Positions 45,501 to 56,335 of a stretch of DNA of 64,000 nt are shown here, piece after piece. How positions within the stretch are numbered: the stretch's first letter is position 1; every line of letters begins with the position of its first letter. The position numbers were made by a program, and so were the translations under genes. Source of the DNA: Diphasiastrum complanatum (taxonomy: Eukaryota; Streptophyta; Lycopodiopsida; Lycopodiales; Lycopodiaceae). Under the pieces are notes generated by a model. It was not told where the DNA came from, did no database searches, and saw only the letters and a program-made list of their open reading frames with translations. The stretch covers positions 41,480,815 through 41,544,814 of the forward strand of contig CM055111.1 in assembly GCA_029204225.1 (NCBI GenBank), read 5' to 3'.

Positions 45501-48500
45501 CGCAGAAAATTTACATTACTTATGAAGTGATATAGTCGAACTGAGTAGAAACCAACTAAATTCTGTGTTTAGGATCGTTATTAATCGCCTAGAATGGAAC
45601 CAATTTGTGAAGAGACACCTTACCTTTCGAGCATAGGTGATGCTTGCAAAATCTGAAAACTGTTCGGAAAGCTCATACCTGGATGATTGTAACAGTGATT
45701 TTTGTGAGGATGCCATGTTTAGTCCCTCGAGTGCTCTTGCCTTCCTTAGACTTAAACCGTTCATAACGTTATTGTCAGCCATTGTGAAACCAATAGTAAG
45801 TACGTTAAGGACTGCCTACTACTCATTGCTTATACAAATCTGAAGTGAATGGTTTAATGTGCATACCTGTGCAAACGCTTATAGCTTTATGGTTCAAAAC
45901 CGAACCTAATCAAAAATGAAGATAGTAGTAATATTCGATGCTACAAAGATCGCAAGTTTTATCTGTTAGTGCTTAAACACAGTAGTATTCCCTTTGAAAT
46001 AGCAATCATTCACAAGCATGATAACGAAACCGATTACAGCATGAGGTATACTAATCATAATCAGAACGTGCCAGTGTCTGAGTTGTATCTTTAGTATAAT
46101 AGCATGATACTACAATAGCTTCGTCTCTGGAGTATGTATGTAACCTTTAGTTACTTATGGAACAACCACACATCCATGTTGTCCTTTGACGGATAGTAAA
46201 GTATACTGTAAACTTCTAGTAAGCTCGCTCGATGTCTCTTAATCTACAGGGTCCTATTCTTCCTCTCTGCAACACCGTTGTGCTGCGGTGTGTAGGCTGC
46301 AATGATGCCACGATCATTGCTCACTTGCCTATGTGTCAGGGTACTGCCAAGTGGCAACTGTCGACTGTGCATGGAGTTGGCCATGTGTCGAGATTTAGGA
46401 AGGGTCAAGGTTAAGGGGTGCTTGAGGATTGTGTATAAGTGAGCCTAGAGAGAGGCATTCCTCATCATAATCTATGCAGCAAAGCCTGGGAGGAGACGAC
46501 GCAGCCAGCTCCACTGTGTTTATGTTTGACGCTATGTGCTTGCAGGGAATCAGAAAGGCTGGAAATTTGTGGCGATTAGTGCATGTTTGGACGGGTGTCG
46601 GTAGGAAGATCAGGGAGAGCCTGACACATTATCTGTACGATAATTAGTTTATAGTGTATAGAGATCACCGGCCTCTAAAATAGTTTTGCAATCAACACAA
46701 TCTGAGGGGTCGTAAAGCTCTAAGCCTATGCAAAAATTAGATAATGAGACAAAATATGTCCAAGGTACCTTTAACAAGTTCATCTTGAAAGTGGTTATGA
46801 CTTATGGTGCTTTATAGTACTGTATTTTACTTTTCAACTGTACTTTACCTTGTTGGATTATGAATAAGGGCTTTAAAAGATTTCAGTCTTGCTTTGTCAA
46901 GACTAAGTACAGTCTTGTATCTCTCTCTATGCATCCTGGTGGTGTAAATCTGACTATTCCTTGGTTGGAATAGTGCTGAAATCTTTACCTTTCATCCGAT
47001 TCATAAGCTAACAAAGGTCTTTTTTTATGGTTTAGTCCACAGGATGGTTTCAGGAAGCTGCCTCTTTGGGTTTGGGGAGCCCCTGCTTCCACCTAACCAT
47101 TTTTTTCAAACTATTATTTGCTGTATGAAAAAAGGCTGTTGAGATGCATAAATTTATCATTAACACTGATAGGGCTACTTGTTCTTCTGCTGGACCTGAG
47201 GATAAGGTTCTTTGTCTGATTGATTTGCTTGGATTGAGTTTGTTAAGTAGAAACAGCCATTGAGCCTTGTGAAAAATCTTTATAGTCGTCTTAATGATTT
47301 TGTTGAAAAGTTTGAAGAAGAAGAAAAGTTTTGCAATTCGGACATTAGAAAAGTGTTTATGTGCTTGGAAAATGAAAACGGTATTGCTCCTACTGTTACT
47401 ACCCCTTCTGCTTCTGATGCTCCTTTATCTCCGCACCCTCTTGTCTTTACTAACGACCTTGATGAAGACAGTGCCTCTCAACTTGAGATCTTCTCTGAAG
47501 ACATTTGCGATATTGGTGTCCTTTCCTCTTATGATTTCTGCCAATCCAAAATTTGCCAAGTCCCTTTTGTTTCTACTAGAGTCATTGAGTACAAATCCAC
47601 TCTCACGTCTTACAATCTCTGGAGTCTTCCTTCCGTTAATTTCCTTACACCTATTCCTATCGACCTTTGGATTCTGATGACTCATCTGGCAGAAAAAGAA
47701 ATACAAGTCTGCAAACTGGCCGCATTGCATAAGAATCCTTCACTTGAGATCCCTGTTTCTTTTGATACCAATATTCGCATAAACAAATTCGAACCCTCTC
47801 GATGCCCCTCTGAACAATCCTGGCCAGAACCAGAGGACACTTTGAGACTGGCTTCAATAGAATGAACGTACACCAAGCCAGAATCTGGAACTAGAAAAGA
47901 CTTTTTAGATGCGGTGAAAAATGCAAAAATAGCTCTTCCATCATTTGGTTTGATCATGCTATCTGGTTCATTATAAATAACCTTGCAAAGTTTTTTCCTG
48001 GTGCTTCCCTCCAAAACCAGATGAATGCTTTTTTTCATGTGGCTAAATAAACCTACTAGGGATGTAGTGAAATCACATACTACTTTTCTCTTTATCCGCC
48101 AGTATATGACTGATGCTTCCATCGAACTTGCTAAAGACTCTTCCGCCAAACTGTTTGCCGAAAACATCCGAGAAATAGGGCGCCTTCTAAAACGTCCTAG
48201 CTTTTCTACCCTCCAAGACAAGTACTTCCAGAACTCGAACAAAAGGACAGGCTCTTTCAATCTTAACAATCTGAACTCAGTCATTCTGGATCAGGAACGA
48301 AAAAGAAAAAGCGATTTTCAGATTTTAAAGGGAAGGAAGGACAAAGCAGTGGCAACAAGGATGACTTACCAATCAAGAAATTGAATTTTTACAACTCCTA
48401 ATCGATGTGCAGGACAAAGAAGGGACAGTTAGAAGGCAAATCAGCATTTCAGCAACCGGACGTCTCCAATTTTTCACTAGCGACACAGGGAGACTTTTTC

Positions 48501-51500
48501 TGCATTTATGTTACCATAATAGAGTTTTTGAGTTTATCCATGTGAAGCACTTTTATGCTCACGTTTTACGCAGACTTTTTGGTATTGTAGACGAACTCCT
48601 TCATGATATTACTTTCGGCTGGTCTTACCTACCAAGTGTTAAATGTGAATGGCATTTTCCTTATGATGTTTTTTGCCAATTTGATATAGATAACCTTCAT
48701 TCCTGTCAATGTCACACTTTCAATCGTTTCAAAAAATTATCTCGAAAAAATTTGGCCATGTCGTGTGCACATATTGTAATTTTGTTAAGAGTTCTCTCTT
48801 ACAAAAATCTTTAGAAAAAGGCCTAAACCATATAACTCTAAGGCAAGCTAATGTGAATGAAGTTGCTTTGGAACTCTACGACAGTTGGTTTAAACTTATG
48901 GGACTCCTACCTTCTTTAGCTTCTTTAGATGAAACTACAAAAAAGGAACATGCTACTTTTTGTAAAAATATCACATTACTCACTTAAATACAACTTTCCA
49001 ACTCATAGAGCACCCTCAACATGACATCTATTTTATCACCAATTATGACAAATTTATTAAGAGTGTGTTTTGACACTATGTCATATATACTTGCAAACTT
49101 TCCAACTGATGTATGTCCATCTTCATGCTGATTAAGAGATTAAAACACCTCCATCATAAAACAATTATTTTTAATCTTTTTCCAAATCCTTCCTACACCA
49201 AAATCATCCATCATCTAGAAATCAAAGATTCATGATACCTTCTTCACATTGAAGGAAAATCTACCGCATGACAGACTTGAAGAAACCATAGAACTTTTCT
49301 TCAAATCAAACTAGACCTAGTAGAACTGATCTTTATTTGGTACCACCACACAAACAAACAACTATGACTTGGATGGTATCCAGGAATATACTTGACAACC
49401 ACAACAAATATCTTTGTACTTGGATCGATACCAATACAAAGCGTTAGATTGCTTCCTGATAGCTTTGTCTTCTTAAACCGATATACAGTAGAATGACGAC
49501 TTGCTTGTTGTGTCCATGCATAAAGTACATATTGATAAACCAACTCCCTCCTAGAAATGAACCTTTCTTCCCCACACAGCTTGTCACACTCGTCACTTGT
49601 AACAATTAACTTAGCATTTGCCACCATGATAAGAGACTGAAACAATGAAACATCTTTTGATCATCCTTTTGACTTGAATTCTGATTCACTTAGATATAAA
49701 TCCTCAGTCTATATTTCCTTCACAACTCCTTAGAGATTGCACCTTTGTCGATTCCAACCTTGTCCAATCTCGGCCTTATATACTCAATATTCTTGGAGAC
49801 GTGGATACCAGAAAATTCAACTTTGGCTACCTATGTTTTCTTGCAAGAGGACTCCCACCTGTAAACTTTTGCAGTTTTATTGCATTTTCTGTGTCTCATC
49901 ATAAGAATTTTAAATGCCGACCTTGAGAAAAATGTCTTTTGAAGGAGTGAGAGTATATTAGAGACAGCCACTGGGCTTGCTGACGGTTCCTTGGGTCTGT
50001 CTCTAAGGAAGCGGATGGTGGACGGACGCGGACGCGCCAGGGGTGCCTCCCACCGCTTTTTTTTTTATAAATTTTTTTAGTGTTAGTTAAGGCTAAAAAA
50101 AAAATGGACGCGTCCTACCCCGCATCCGAGGGTCGGACGCATCTGGGTCCGGACGCCGGACGCGGACGCAGATTGCCCGTGTCCGGCCCGGACCCTTACA
50201 TCTGGTCTGTCCTATTATATGGTAATAGACCATATGCTTTGGTGCCTAATGACCTATTATTATTCATTTAGCATCAATCACCCTTTTGCGGACATTTATA
50301 TAAGACTTTGCTTTGGTATTTGGACCTCTTGACTCCTAGCTCGCAGGTTCCTTTGTATTCAGGCCACTAACCCTAACTCCTGGACCCTCTGACAGCTATA
50401 AGTAGGCGTGATGACTCATTAGTTTGGTGAATAATTGAGAGCTTAGTCTTATCATTTTGTGTAATTGTCATATTGTTATTGATTTGATTAGTGCATTTGC
50501 ATTTTTTTCCAATAATCTTTACATGTTCTGCAAGTTTTTTCTAGTTGTATTGCATTGCTTTTAGTACTTGTGTTCTTTAGCTTGTACTTGTAAGTTTTAT
50601 AATTTTATATATATTTTCCATGTCAAGCTGGTCTTTAGAGGGAAAAACAAAGCACATGTAATATTGTACTTCGAATTTAGACTCAAATTTGAAGTTTAAG
50701 ATCAGCTCCAAGCTACTGATTATTGAGTTTAGCCTTTGGTATATAATAAGTAACACATGCAAATCAGAGATTTTAGTTTGAGTAAAAATACCTTAGAGCA
50801 GAATATGGCCAAGCTTTGCTTGAATGATACATCAGAAGCATAGACACAAGTTTATAATCTAAGATCAGCTCTAAGCTACGTAGAATTTGGTGATATCTTC
50901 ATGTTTGTGGCATCTTCCACCTAATATCTTCATTTTGTAACATCTTCAGTATTGTCTTGCATTGCCTTCATTTCTCTACTGTCAACATGAATTTTTGTTG
51001 GTTCAGTAGAAATTAACTCAAATCAAACCCATAATGGATGAAGTACCTTTTGAAGTTGGAACCCACTTTGTTACTTTCATATTGTATTAGCATAGAGACC
51101 AAAAACCAGGGTTTGGAAAAGGTCTTACCCTTGGGGCCACTAGCTAGAAAAGTGGCCACCCAACTGAAGGGGATTCGAATAAAAAGCTCTAATCTAATTT
51201 TCCTCCATAACTTCGGGCTTTGGCTGACTATAAAAAAGCGTTGTGCTCCTGGTGTGAATAGTCAAATTTACAGAAGCTCCACCATATTTGGCTTGTTTAG
51301 GACACTGTACCCTAGACATTGGCTTGCTATAAAAAGGCGGTGTGCTCCTGGTGTGAATAGTAAATTTTACAGAAGCTCCACCATATTTGGCCGCACATTC
51401 AAACTGCTCACTGATGTCATTAACTACATGAAGGTGACTCCTGGATGCAATTGGAGTCTGGTCATATAAGGTGCTTGGGGAACCTATAGAGATTGATACA

Positions 51501-51980
51501 ATTTTTTGGAATGTAAGACACTCTCTTAGAAGAATTCTTTGGCTGTTTATTAGACAATTAAATGGTTTGATTCAAGAGTAGAAACATATACTGGTTCTGA
51601 TCGATGTGATGATTTTGTTTGAAAATATTGCTGTACAGATACCTCCCTCATCTTTGGATATGGGGGTCGTGCCGGATTTCTGCGTAAATGAAATTGCGCT
51701 TTCTCATGAGAGGTTGCAGGAATTTTCTGGCGTGCAGTCGTCTTCTATGCCTCACGCGAATTCTGTTGAGCCGATTGCTAGAGAGGCCAGAGTCTTAAGA
51801 TATAAGGAGAAGAGGAAAAGTCGAAAATTTGAGAAGACTATTCGGTATGCATCCAGAAAGGCTTATGCAGAGATTAGACCAAGGATCAAAGGAAGATTTG
51901 CCAAGAGATTGGATAATGAAGCCGATCTAGCACCTACGGATGTCCCAGATTCTGCTATTTGTATAGTACCATCTTTGTAG
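41684..51980 (+). CDS. COL: CONSTANS-like B-box/CCT transcription regulator
   Basis: Two exons, 41684-42508 and 51639-51980, joined at GTAAGA...TGTACAG in phase 0, give 388 aa. The start ATG (41684) yields MWKLGG, as in many CONSTANS-like proteins; upstream in-frame sequence has no other ATG. B-box 1 (8-37) is degenerate. B-box 2 (C63, C66, C75, D78, C83, C86, D87, H91, H100) is perfect. The middle region has EVASWFLP, a known CONSTANS-like motif. Exon 2 opens with [10 protein letters not shown], another family hallmark, then the CCT domain (about 323-365, [12 protein letters not shown] to KGRFAKR) and a C-terminal VPSL that resembles the VP motif bound by COP1-type ligases. Such proteins act in the nucleus in light and flowering or photomorphogenesis control. 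Assignment to the CO/COL group is secure; the exact orthologue is not. Confidence 0.92.
43409..45030 (+). repeat. Intron repeat copy A, with internal inversion
   Basis: 43409-44177 aligns forward with 46857-47627 (nearly identical by eye, including [14 protein letters not shown] and [16 protein letters not shown]). From 44178 to about 45030 the sequence instead matches the reverse complement of 47630-48485 (for example TGRLQ and [14 protein letters not shown] on the minus strand at 44200-44580). So the second half is inverted. Coding frames are broken by a stop after about 43815. Confidence 0.8.
45632..45782 (-). other. Exon-like open segment in intron (antisense)
   Basis: On the minus strand a frame starting [20 protein letters not shown] runs to ITYARK, followed at once by AAAG/GTAAGG, a strong 5' splice-site match. 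I do not recognise the protein. It could be an exon of a captured gene fragment or chance. Confidence 0.25.
46242..46312 (-). pseudogene. Copia integrase scrap
   Basis: Minus-strand translation gives [20 protein letters not shown] then RTL and a stop. This is the C-terminal part of the integrase core, including the catalytic E of VAERKN. Only about 25 codons are recognisable. Confidence 0.8.
46857..48990 (+). repeat. Intron repeat copy B, collinear coding repeat of unknown family
   Basis: Collinear copy. The longest frame (47260-47865, 201 aa) reads [19 protein letters not shown] and continues, after frame breaks, through [19 protein letters not shown] and [17 protein letters not shown] (48025-48384). 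Further down are a basic stretch, then [20 protein letters not shown] (near 48620), a Cys/His piece CQCHTF, and [14 protein letters not shown]...[11 protein letters not shown] (48709-48987). The GHV-C-LL-KGLN arrangement recalls the N-terminal part of Penelope-like retroelement proteins, but this is weak. The RT catalytic core was not found. At least two copies within 4 kb show it is mobile or was duplicated. Confidence 0.6.
49975..50200. repeat. GC-rich block of GGACGC repeats
   Basis: GGACGC and close variants occur about eight times between 50010 and 50175, split by an AT-rich 50-bp gap containing poly-T and poly-A. It stands out against an AT-rich intron. The two halves can partly pair (GCGTCC against GGACGC). 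No gene is supported. Confidence 0.6.
51220..51391. repeat. 99-bp tandem duplication before COL exon 2
   Basis: Segments 51220-51292 and 51319-51391 match over about 73 bp (TGGTGTGAATAGT, CAGAAGCTCCACCATATTTG), with a few differences. They end about 250 bp upstream of the exon 2 acceptor. Each copy includes CTATAAAAA, which may be chance. Confidence 0.8.
51639..51980 (+). other. COL: CONSTANS-like exon 2 (CCT domain)
   Basis: 113 codons and stop TAG after the acceptor TGTACAG. Holds the [10 protein letters not shown] motif, the CCT domain and the C-terminal VPSL. The stop and 3' flank are duplicated at 52552-52914. Confidence 0.9.
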
Positions 51981-52551
51981 ACTCTTGACAAATGTTCTCA
52001 CTGTGCACAAATAATGCGTCTGGCAGAACTAAATTGCTTTTTCAGGCCAAATATTCTCTCCAGTACTAGGAAAAAATCTCTCCATGATGAAGTTAATTTT
52101 GGCAAGTGATTAATGGCATTATGGGGAAGATTTTGTTTGTTAATCTCTGTTTAAGTCGCTGTTTCATCGGCTTGTTTTAGTTTCTGGATTATCCATATTG
52201 TTTGCAAGATACCTCTTCTTCAGATTAGGTGTCTGCAAGCAATTGTCAATAAGAGTTTGCTACTTGGATAGTATGTTGCCAAGGATAGAGTCCCAAGAAT
52301 ATGTGCTAGGCCAAGGATAGGGTCCCAACATATGTACAGCCAATCCTCAGCTTGACTTTCTGTCAAATTGTAAGCTTTCTCTTGGCCTAGCACATATTTG
52401 TGAAGTACAACTTGATGGTTTGGAGTGCAATTGTTAATTTAAACCATGATCTCCTTAGTTCTTCCAAACGTATCCTGTGAATAATGTGCAGAAGTGTACT
52501 AGGTGCTCATGAAATCACTTGATATTGAACTCAGTTTCTTAATCCTGGACA

Positions 52552-52914
52552 AGGTTATATAGAGGAGATTAGGCGAGGATCAACGGAAGATTGGCAAAGA
52601 GATAGGATAATGAAGCTGATCTCTAGCATCCACCTGTATAGATCTACTACTTGTATAGTATCCTCTTTGTAGACTCTTGACAAATGCTCTCACTGTGCAC
52701 AAATAATGTGTCTGGCGGAACTAAATTACTTTTTCAGGGTCAAATCTACCCTCCAGTGCTAGGAAAAAAATCTCTCCATGATCAAGCTGATTTGGGCAAG
52801 TGCTAATTGGAATTGTGGGGAAATTTTTGTTTGCGAATCTTTGAAACGTTAAAACTGTGGTTTTCATCAGATTGTTTTTGTTTCTGGATTATCCATATTG
52901 TTTGCAATATACTT
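52552..52914 (+). pseudogene. Duplicated end of COL exon 2 plus 3' flank
   Basis: Matches 51862-52213, offset by about 695 bp: the AGATTAG..AGGATCAA region of the CCT domain, the codons to the stop, then TAGACTCTTGACAAATG and the following 3' sequence as far as ATTATCCATATTGTTTGCAA. The reading frame is broken (EIRRGSTEDW instead of [10 protein letters not shown]), so it codes for no CCT domain. It has no B-box part. Confidence 0.85.
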
Positions 52915-54289
52915 ATTTGTGGGTTTATCAGGTACTGGTTGGCATGTAGTTTCTTCACATCAACTTTACTACTTCACAGGATCTATGGCTCAGCTTTGTA
53001 GTTTTAGCTTTCATCATGATTTGAGTTTGTTGTTTACCTCCAGACAATTTATAGAATAAATTCACAAAAGCTATTGTGGACTGATCTTTATGCAGTTAAT
53101 CTGCAGGCCGCACCTACTCTTGGGTACAGATGGATTGAGTGCTGTAGAACTGACTCATTATAGTGTAGGCCCGACGCCAATGAGTTTTAGATCTTGTTTA
53201 GCTTTTTTCTAATCGAAAATTGTTTCACTTTATCTATGTTGTGACTCCCAGTTTTTTTTTCCGAATCCCATGTTGTATTCAGCTAGTCGATTGAGTCTCC
53301 TATGAATGGAGAGTGACAAAAGGCCTGGGAGAATTCACCTTGGTGAATGGACCGGACCAACGCCAATGGAATATGTTTATGTATAATGCAAGGACCTCGC
53401 TTGAGATTGACCGATTTTACACCATACATTTGCGTAAAAAAGATCATGCCACATACATATGCCTAGCTTTACTAACTTGCTTGCCCTGGCTTTCTCTCCC
53501 CGAGCCTGACCGTTACATGAATGCCACATATATATCATAAATTGTTCCCAGTCTCTTCAAAGGTCTGGCTTTTAGTGATGAGCAAAGCCATCTATCAGTG
53601 GACAATCCTTGTATTCTGTGCATGTCTTTTTAGCTGATTTCAAATAGCAAAATTGGGATCTAGGTCTTGGACCGAAATATTTATCTTGCTGATGAGCTTA
53701 CGCACAAGTCAGGGATGCCTTGGGCACCCTTCAACGTTAGAGCAGTGCTTTGGCCCCACCTTAACCAGCACATTTTTCCTCTGTAGAGATTACTAAAGAA
53801 TGGCCTACTTTCAATGAGGGCGTCGGAATGCGACGTCCATGTGGACAAACTTGGCCGGCCTCGACAGGGTTAGTATGCATGGGCATCGGCTTGCATTGTG
53901 TTTTATGGTCATCAGAATTAAAGACCCTGTTGTGATGTGTTTTTCAATGCCCATGTTGATTCAGAAAGGAATTAAGCGCTACGACAATTGCAAATCATGA
54001 CAAGTGCTGTAGTGAAACGCTTTGATTTTCTTTCCAATTTGATTCTCAACTAGCTTCTTGAACTCAATGAATTAATTTATTACTTGTGATTTGTACTTAT
54101 AGAGTAGATCTTAGAGAAAACATTAATGAGAGATATGAAATATACCATCGATAGATTGCGTTCCAGATAGCTCTCATAAATCTTGTACAATGAGAACCAT
54201 TCATGATTGATTCTCATATGTGGCAAGGCTCTTGAATCTACATACCACTCATCACCTGAATTGCCTTGATTATTCGAACTTAAAACATA
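52915..54289. other. Unassigned intergenic DNA
   Basis: Short frames only. No retroelement motif or gene recognised. Confidence 0.45.
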
Positions 54290-54950
54290 GGCGGCACTCT
54301 CACCAGTTCCGTAACCATCTTTGACACTTGATTGATGCCTCTATTTCTCTCTCTTATTTTTTGTTCAAATTGCTTATTCGTTAATTGGGCTTCCACATGC
54401 CCTGATTTTTTGCAACGAAAACATTCAACTCACCTTTGAATTTTTGAAGCTACTTGTAGTTTCGATTGGCATATGATGCCTTGCAATTTCGTAGTTGAAG
54501 CAATTTTCTTTCTTCCACTCTTGAGTAATGGCATTCTATTTTGAATTCGTATTAGGCCTACTCGGTTTCTCCCCCTGAATGTAGTCAGCCTTGCTACCAA
54601 TACTTGATTGACTATGCCAGCTCCCTAATTCAATTACACTCCTCTCAATTCTTCTTGTAGAAGAATTCTTAATATCTCCTAGAATCAAGGAGTTGATAAC
54701 ATAATCATTAGAGTGGTTAAAATGTTGGTATGTCAATGGTAATCCATTCAAAGTAATGCTCACCATATATACAACATCAACTACATTTCTATTTTGATCA
54801 TGAATTTTTTTTATTCTAGTGAGGTAGCTGGTCATGGCTTCACTCTCCAACATTATGATAGTATGAAATTTCAAAAATAGAGGCCTGGTTGACAATTTGT
54901 TAGCCAATTTTTTAGCATTCAAAATTGGGCTAAATTGTAATATTTTCTCA
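54290..54950 (-). pseudogene. Copia gag remnant
   Basis: The frame at 54922-54536 (128 aa) reads KLANKLSTRPLFLKFHTI, MTSYLTRIKKIHDQ and VYMVSITLNGLPLTYQHF, a Copia gag of the UBN2 type. Downstream (about 54420) there is ECFRCKKSGHVEAQ, a knuckle lacking its last Cys. Nothing of protease or pol follows. Confidence 0.75.
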
Positions 54951-56149
54951 CAATTATCTGTTGGATTTATTGCAAAACCATTATGTGATTGAGATCAAAA
55001 TTGGCTTACATAGCCTTTCCTCATGGGGCCCTAGTTTGTTCAAAAGAACTACCAATGTTGCTTATAATAAAATAATGATAAGGTTGGTTGAGTAGTTTTA
55101 TTCATTCACCATTGCCGATAATTAGTTATCCACAGCTTTTGATATCAACATAGAAAATAGTTGGGACATTGCATGGACATCCTTTGTTGAGCTAATTTGA
55201 AATTATGGGATACATTTTCCTAAAGAAATTGCAATTGAGTCGTGGAACAAAAGTGCCACCATCAAGGGTGAAGTATATAACCAGAAATACTTTATTGGCA
55301 AGTCCAATCCAAGCATAATGTGACAACTCACCATGTCAATAAGGAAAATGAAAGGCAAAGAGAGGACCGTCAAAGTAAAATGTTGAGCTACAAAGATTGA
55401 AAATGATTGGTAATAATTTGAAACGTCAACTCAATGTCAAAACCAATAGAAGAAATAAGTGTTGAGGATTTGGAGGGTTGGGAAATCTATAATAAAGAAT
55501 AAAAAGAGTCAGGACAGTGGAACTCAAAATCAAATCATGTATCTGAAGGGTATCGGGCTTGGACAGTCAAAGAGAAATCCCAGCAAGTTGACTTTTCAAT
55601 TTTAAGCAAGAAGAGAAAAAGAAAGTGGAAATGAGAAGTTTTTTCTTTAGAGGCCCGATGACCTTTAGAGAGTGGGACAAAAGTTTTCCAAGGAGAAAAC
55701 TTTGCTTCCAAGTCCATTAGATAACAAAAGTTATAATCTCCTGGCACACTAGAGGAGTAGATATGTCACCCACATACTTTTCAAAGATAACGTTGTTAGG
55801 ATTTTCTACCCTATAGCCATGTTCAGGAAAAAGGAAAGGTGAGGAGCGAATGCATTGAGAAAATAATAAGAGATTGGGAGTGAGGATGTCACATGGAGGA
55901 GCTCTTTTGTTGCCATGGGAGGAATGTGTGTAGTTGAGGCCAAGGGCCTTACTAGTTTCCTTGCAAATCTTTTCGATTTTGAGGGATGGATTTTTTACAC
56001 ATGCTATGTGACTTCATGTGATCGCTACCCTGCTGATTTTCAAGATGGCATTAAGTAGACTACACTTCTAATGTGATGTTACATGTGACCATTGCTCATT
56101 AGAGAGGATGAATACATGTAGCCAATGCACTTATGACGACTTGAAGCTC
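54951..56149. other. Unassigned
   Basis: No gene read. Short frames on both strands only. Confidence 0.4.
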
Positions 56150-56335
56150 ATTTGAGAGAGACACATACTCCTATCTCCCTAAGAATCTCATTGGACACAT
56201 TCATCTTGATGCAATGAAGTGCCATTCGAGATCTCTTCTTAAATCTCACATTCTCTTGAAGGACTTTAGGCTCCTCCTCAATCCCCATCACTATGTCTAT
56301 GAGATCTTGAAGTACTAGAATTCATTCCATCCTAT
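56150..56335 (-). pseudogene. Copia gag fragment
   Basis: Minus strand gives LVLQDLIDIVMGIEEEPKVL, then FKKRSRMALHCIKMNVSNEI. This matches the gag of the nested element at 4117 (VLQDLYEFLIED, KKRSRLALHCVKMNVSND). It directly adjoins Gypsy RT coding sequence at about 56335, a recombinant or nested junction. Confidence 0.8.

Larger units (their letters stand above)
42509..51638 (+). other. COL: CONSTANS-like intron, 9,130 bp
   Basis: Begins GTAAGA and ends TTGCTGTACAG. The family normally has one intron at this place, usually short. Here it holds two copies of an unknown coding repeat, a Copia integrase scrap, a GC-rich block and a small tandem repeat. 42600-43400, 45040-45600, 45800-46230, 46320-46850, 49020-49960 and 50230-51200 show nothing I can name. 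Confidence 0.85.
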
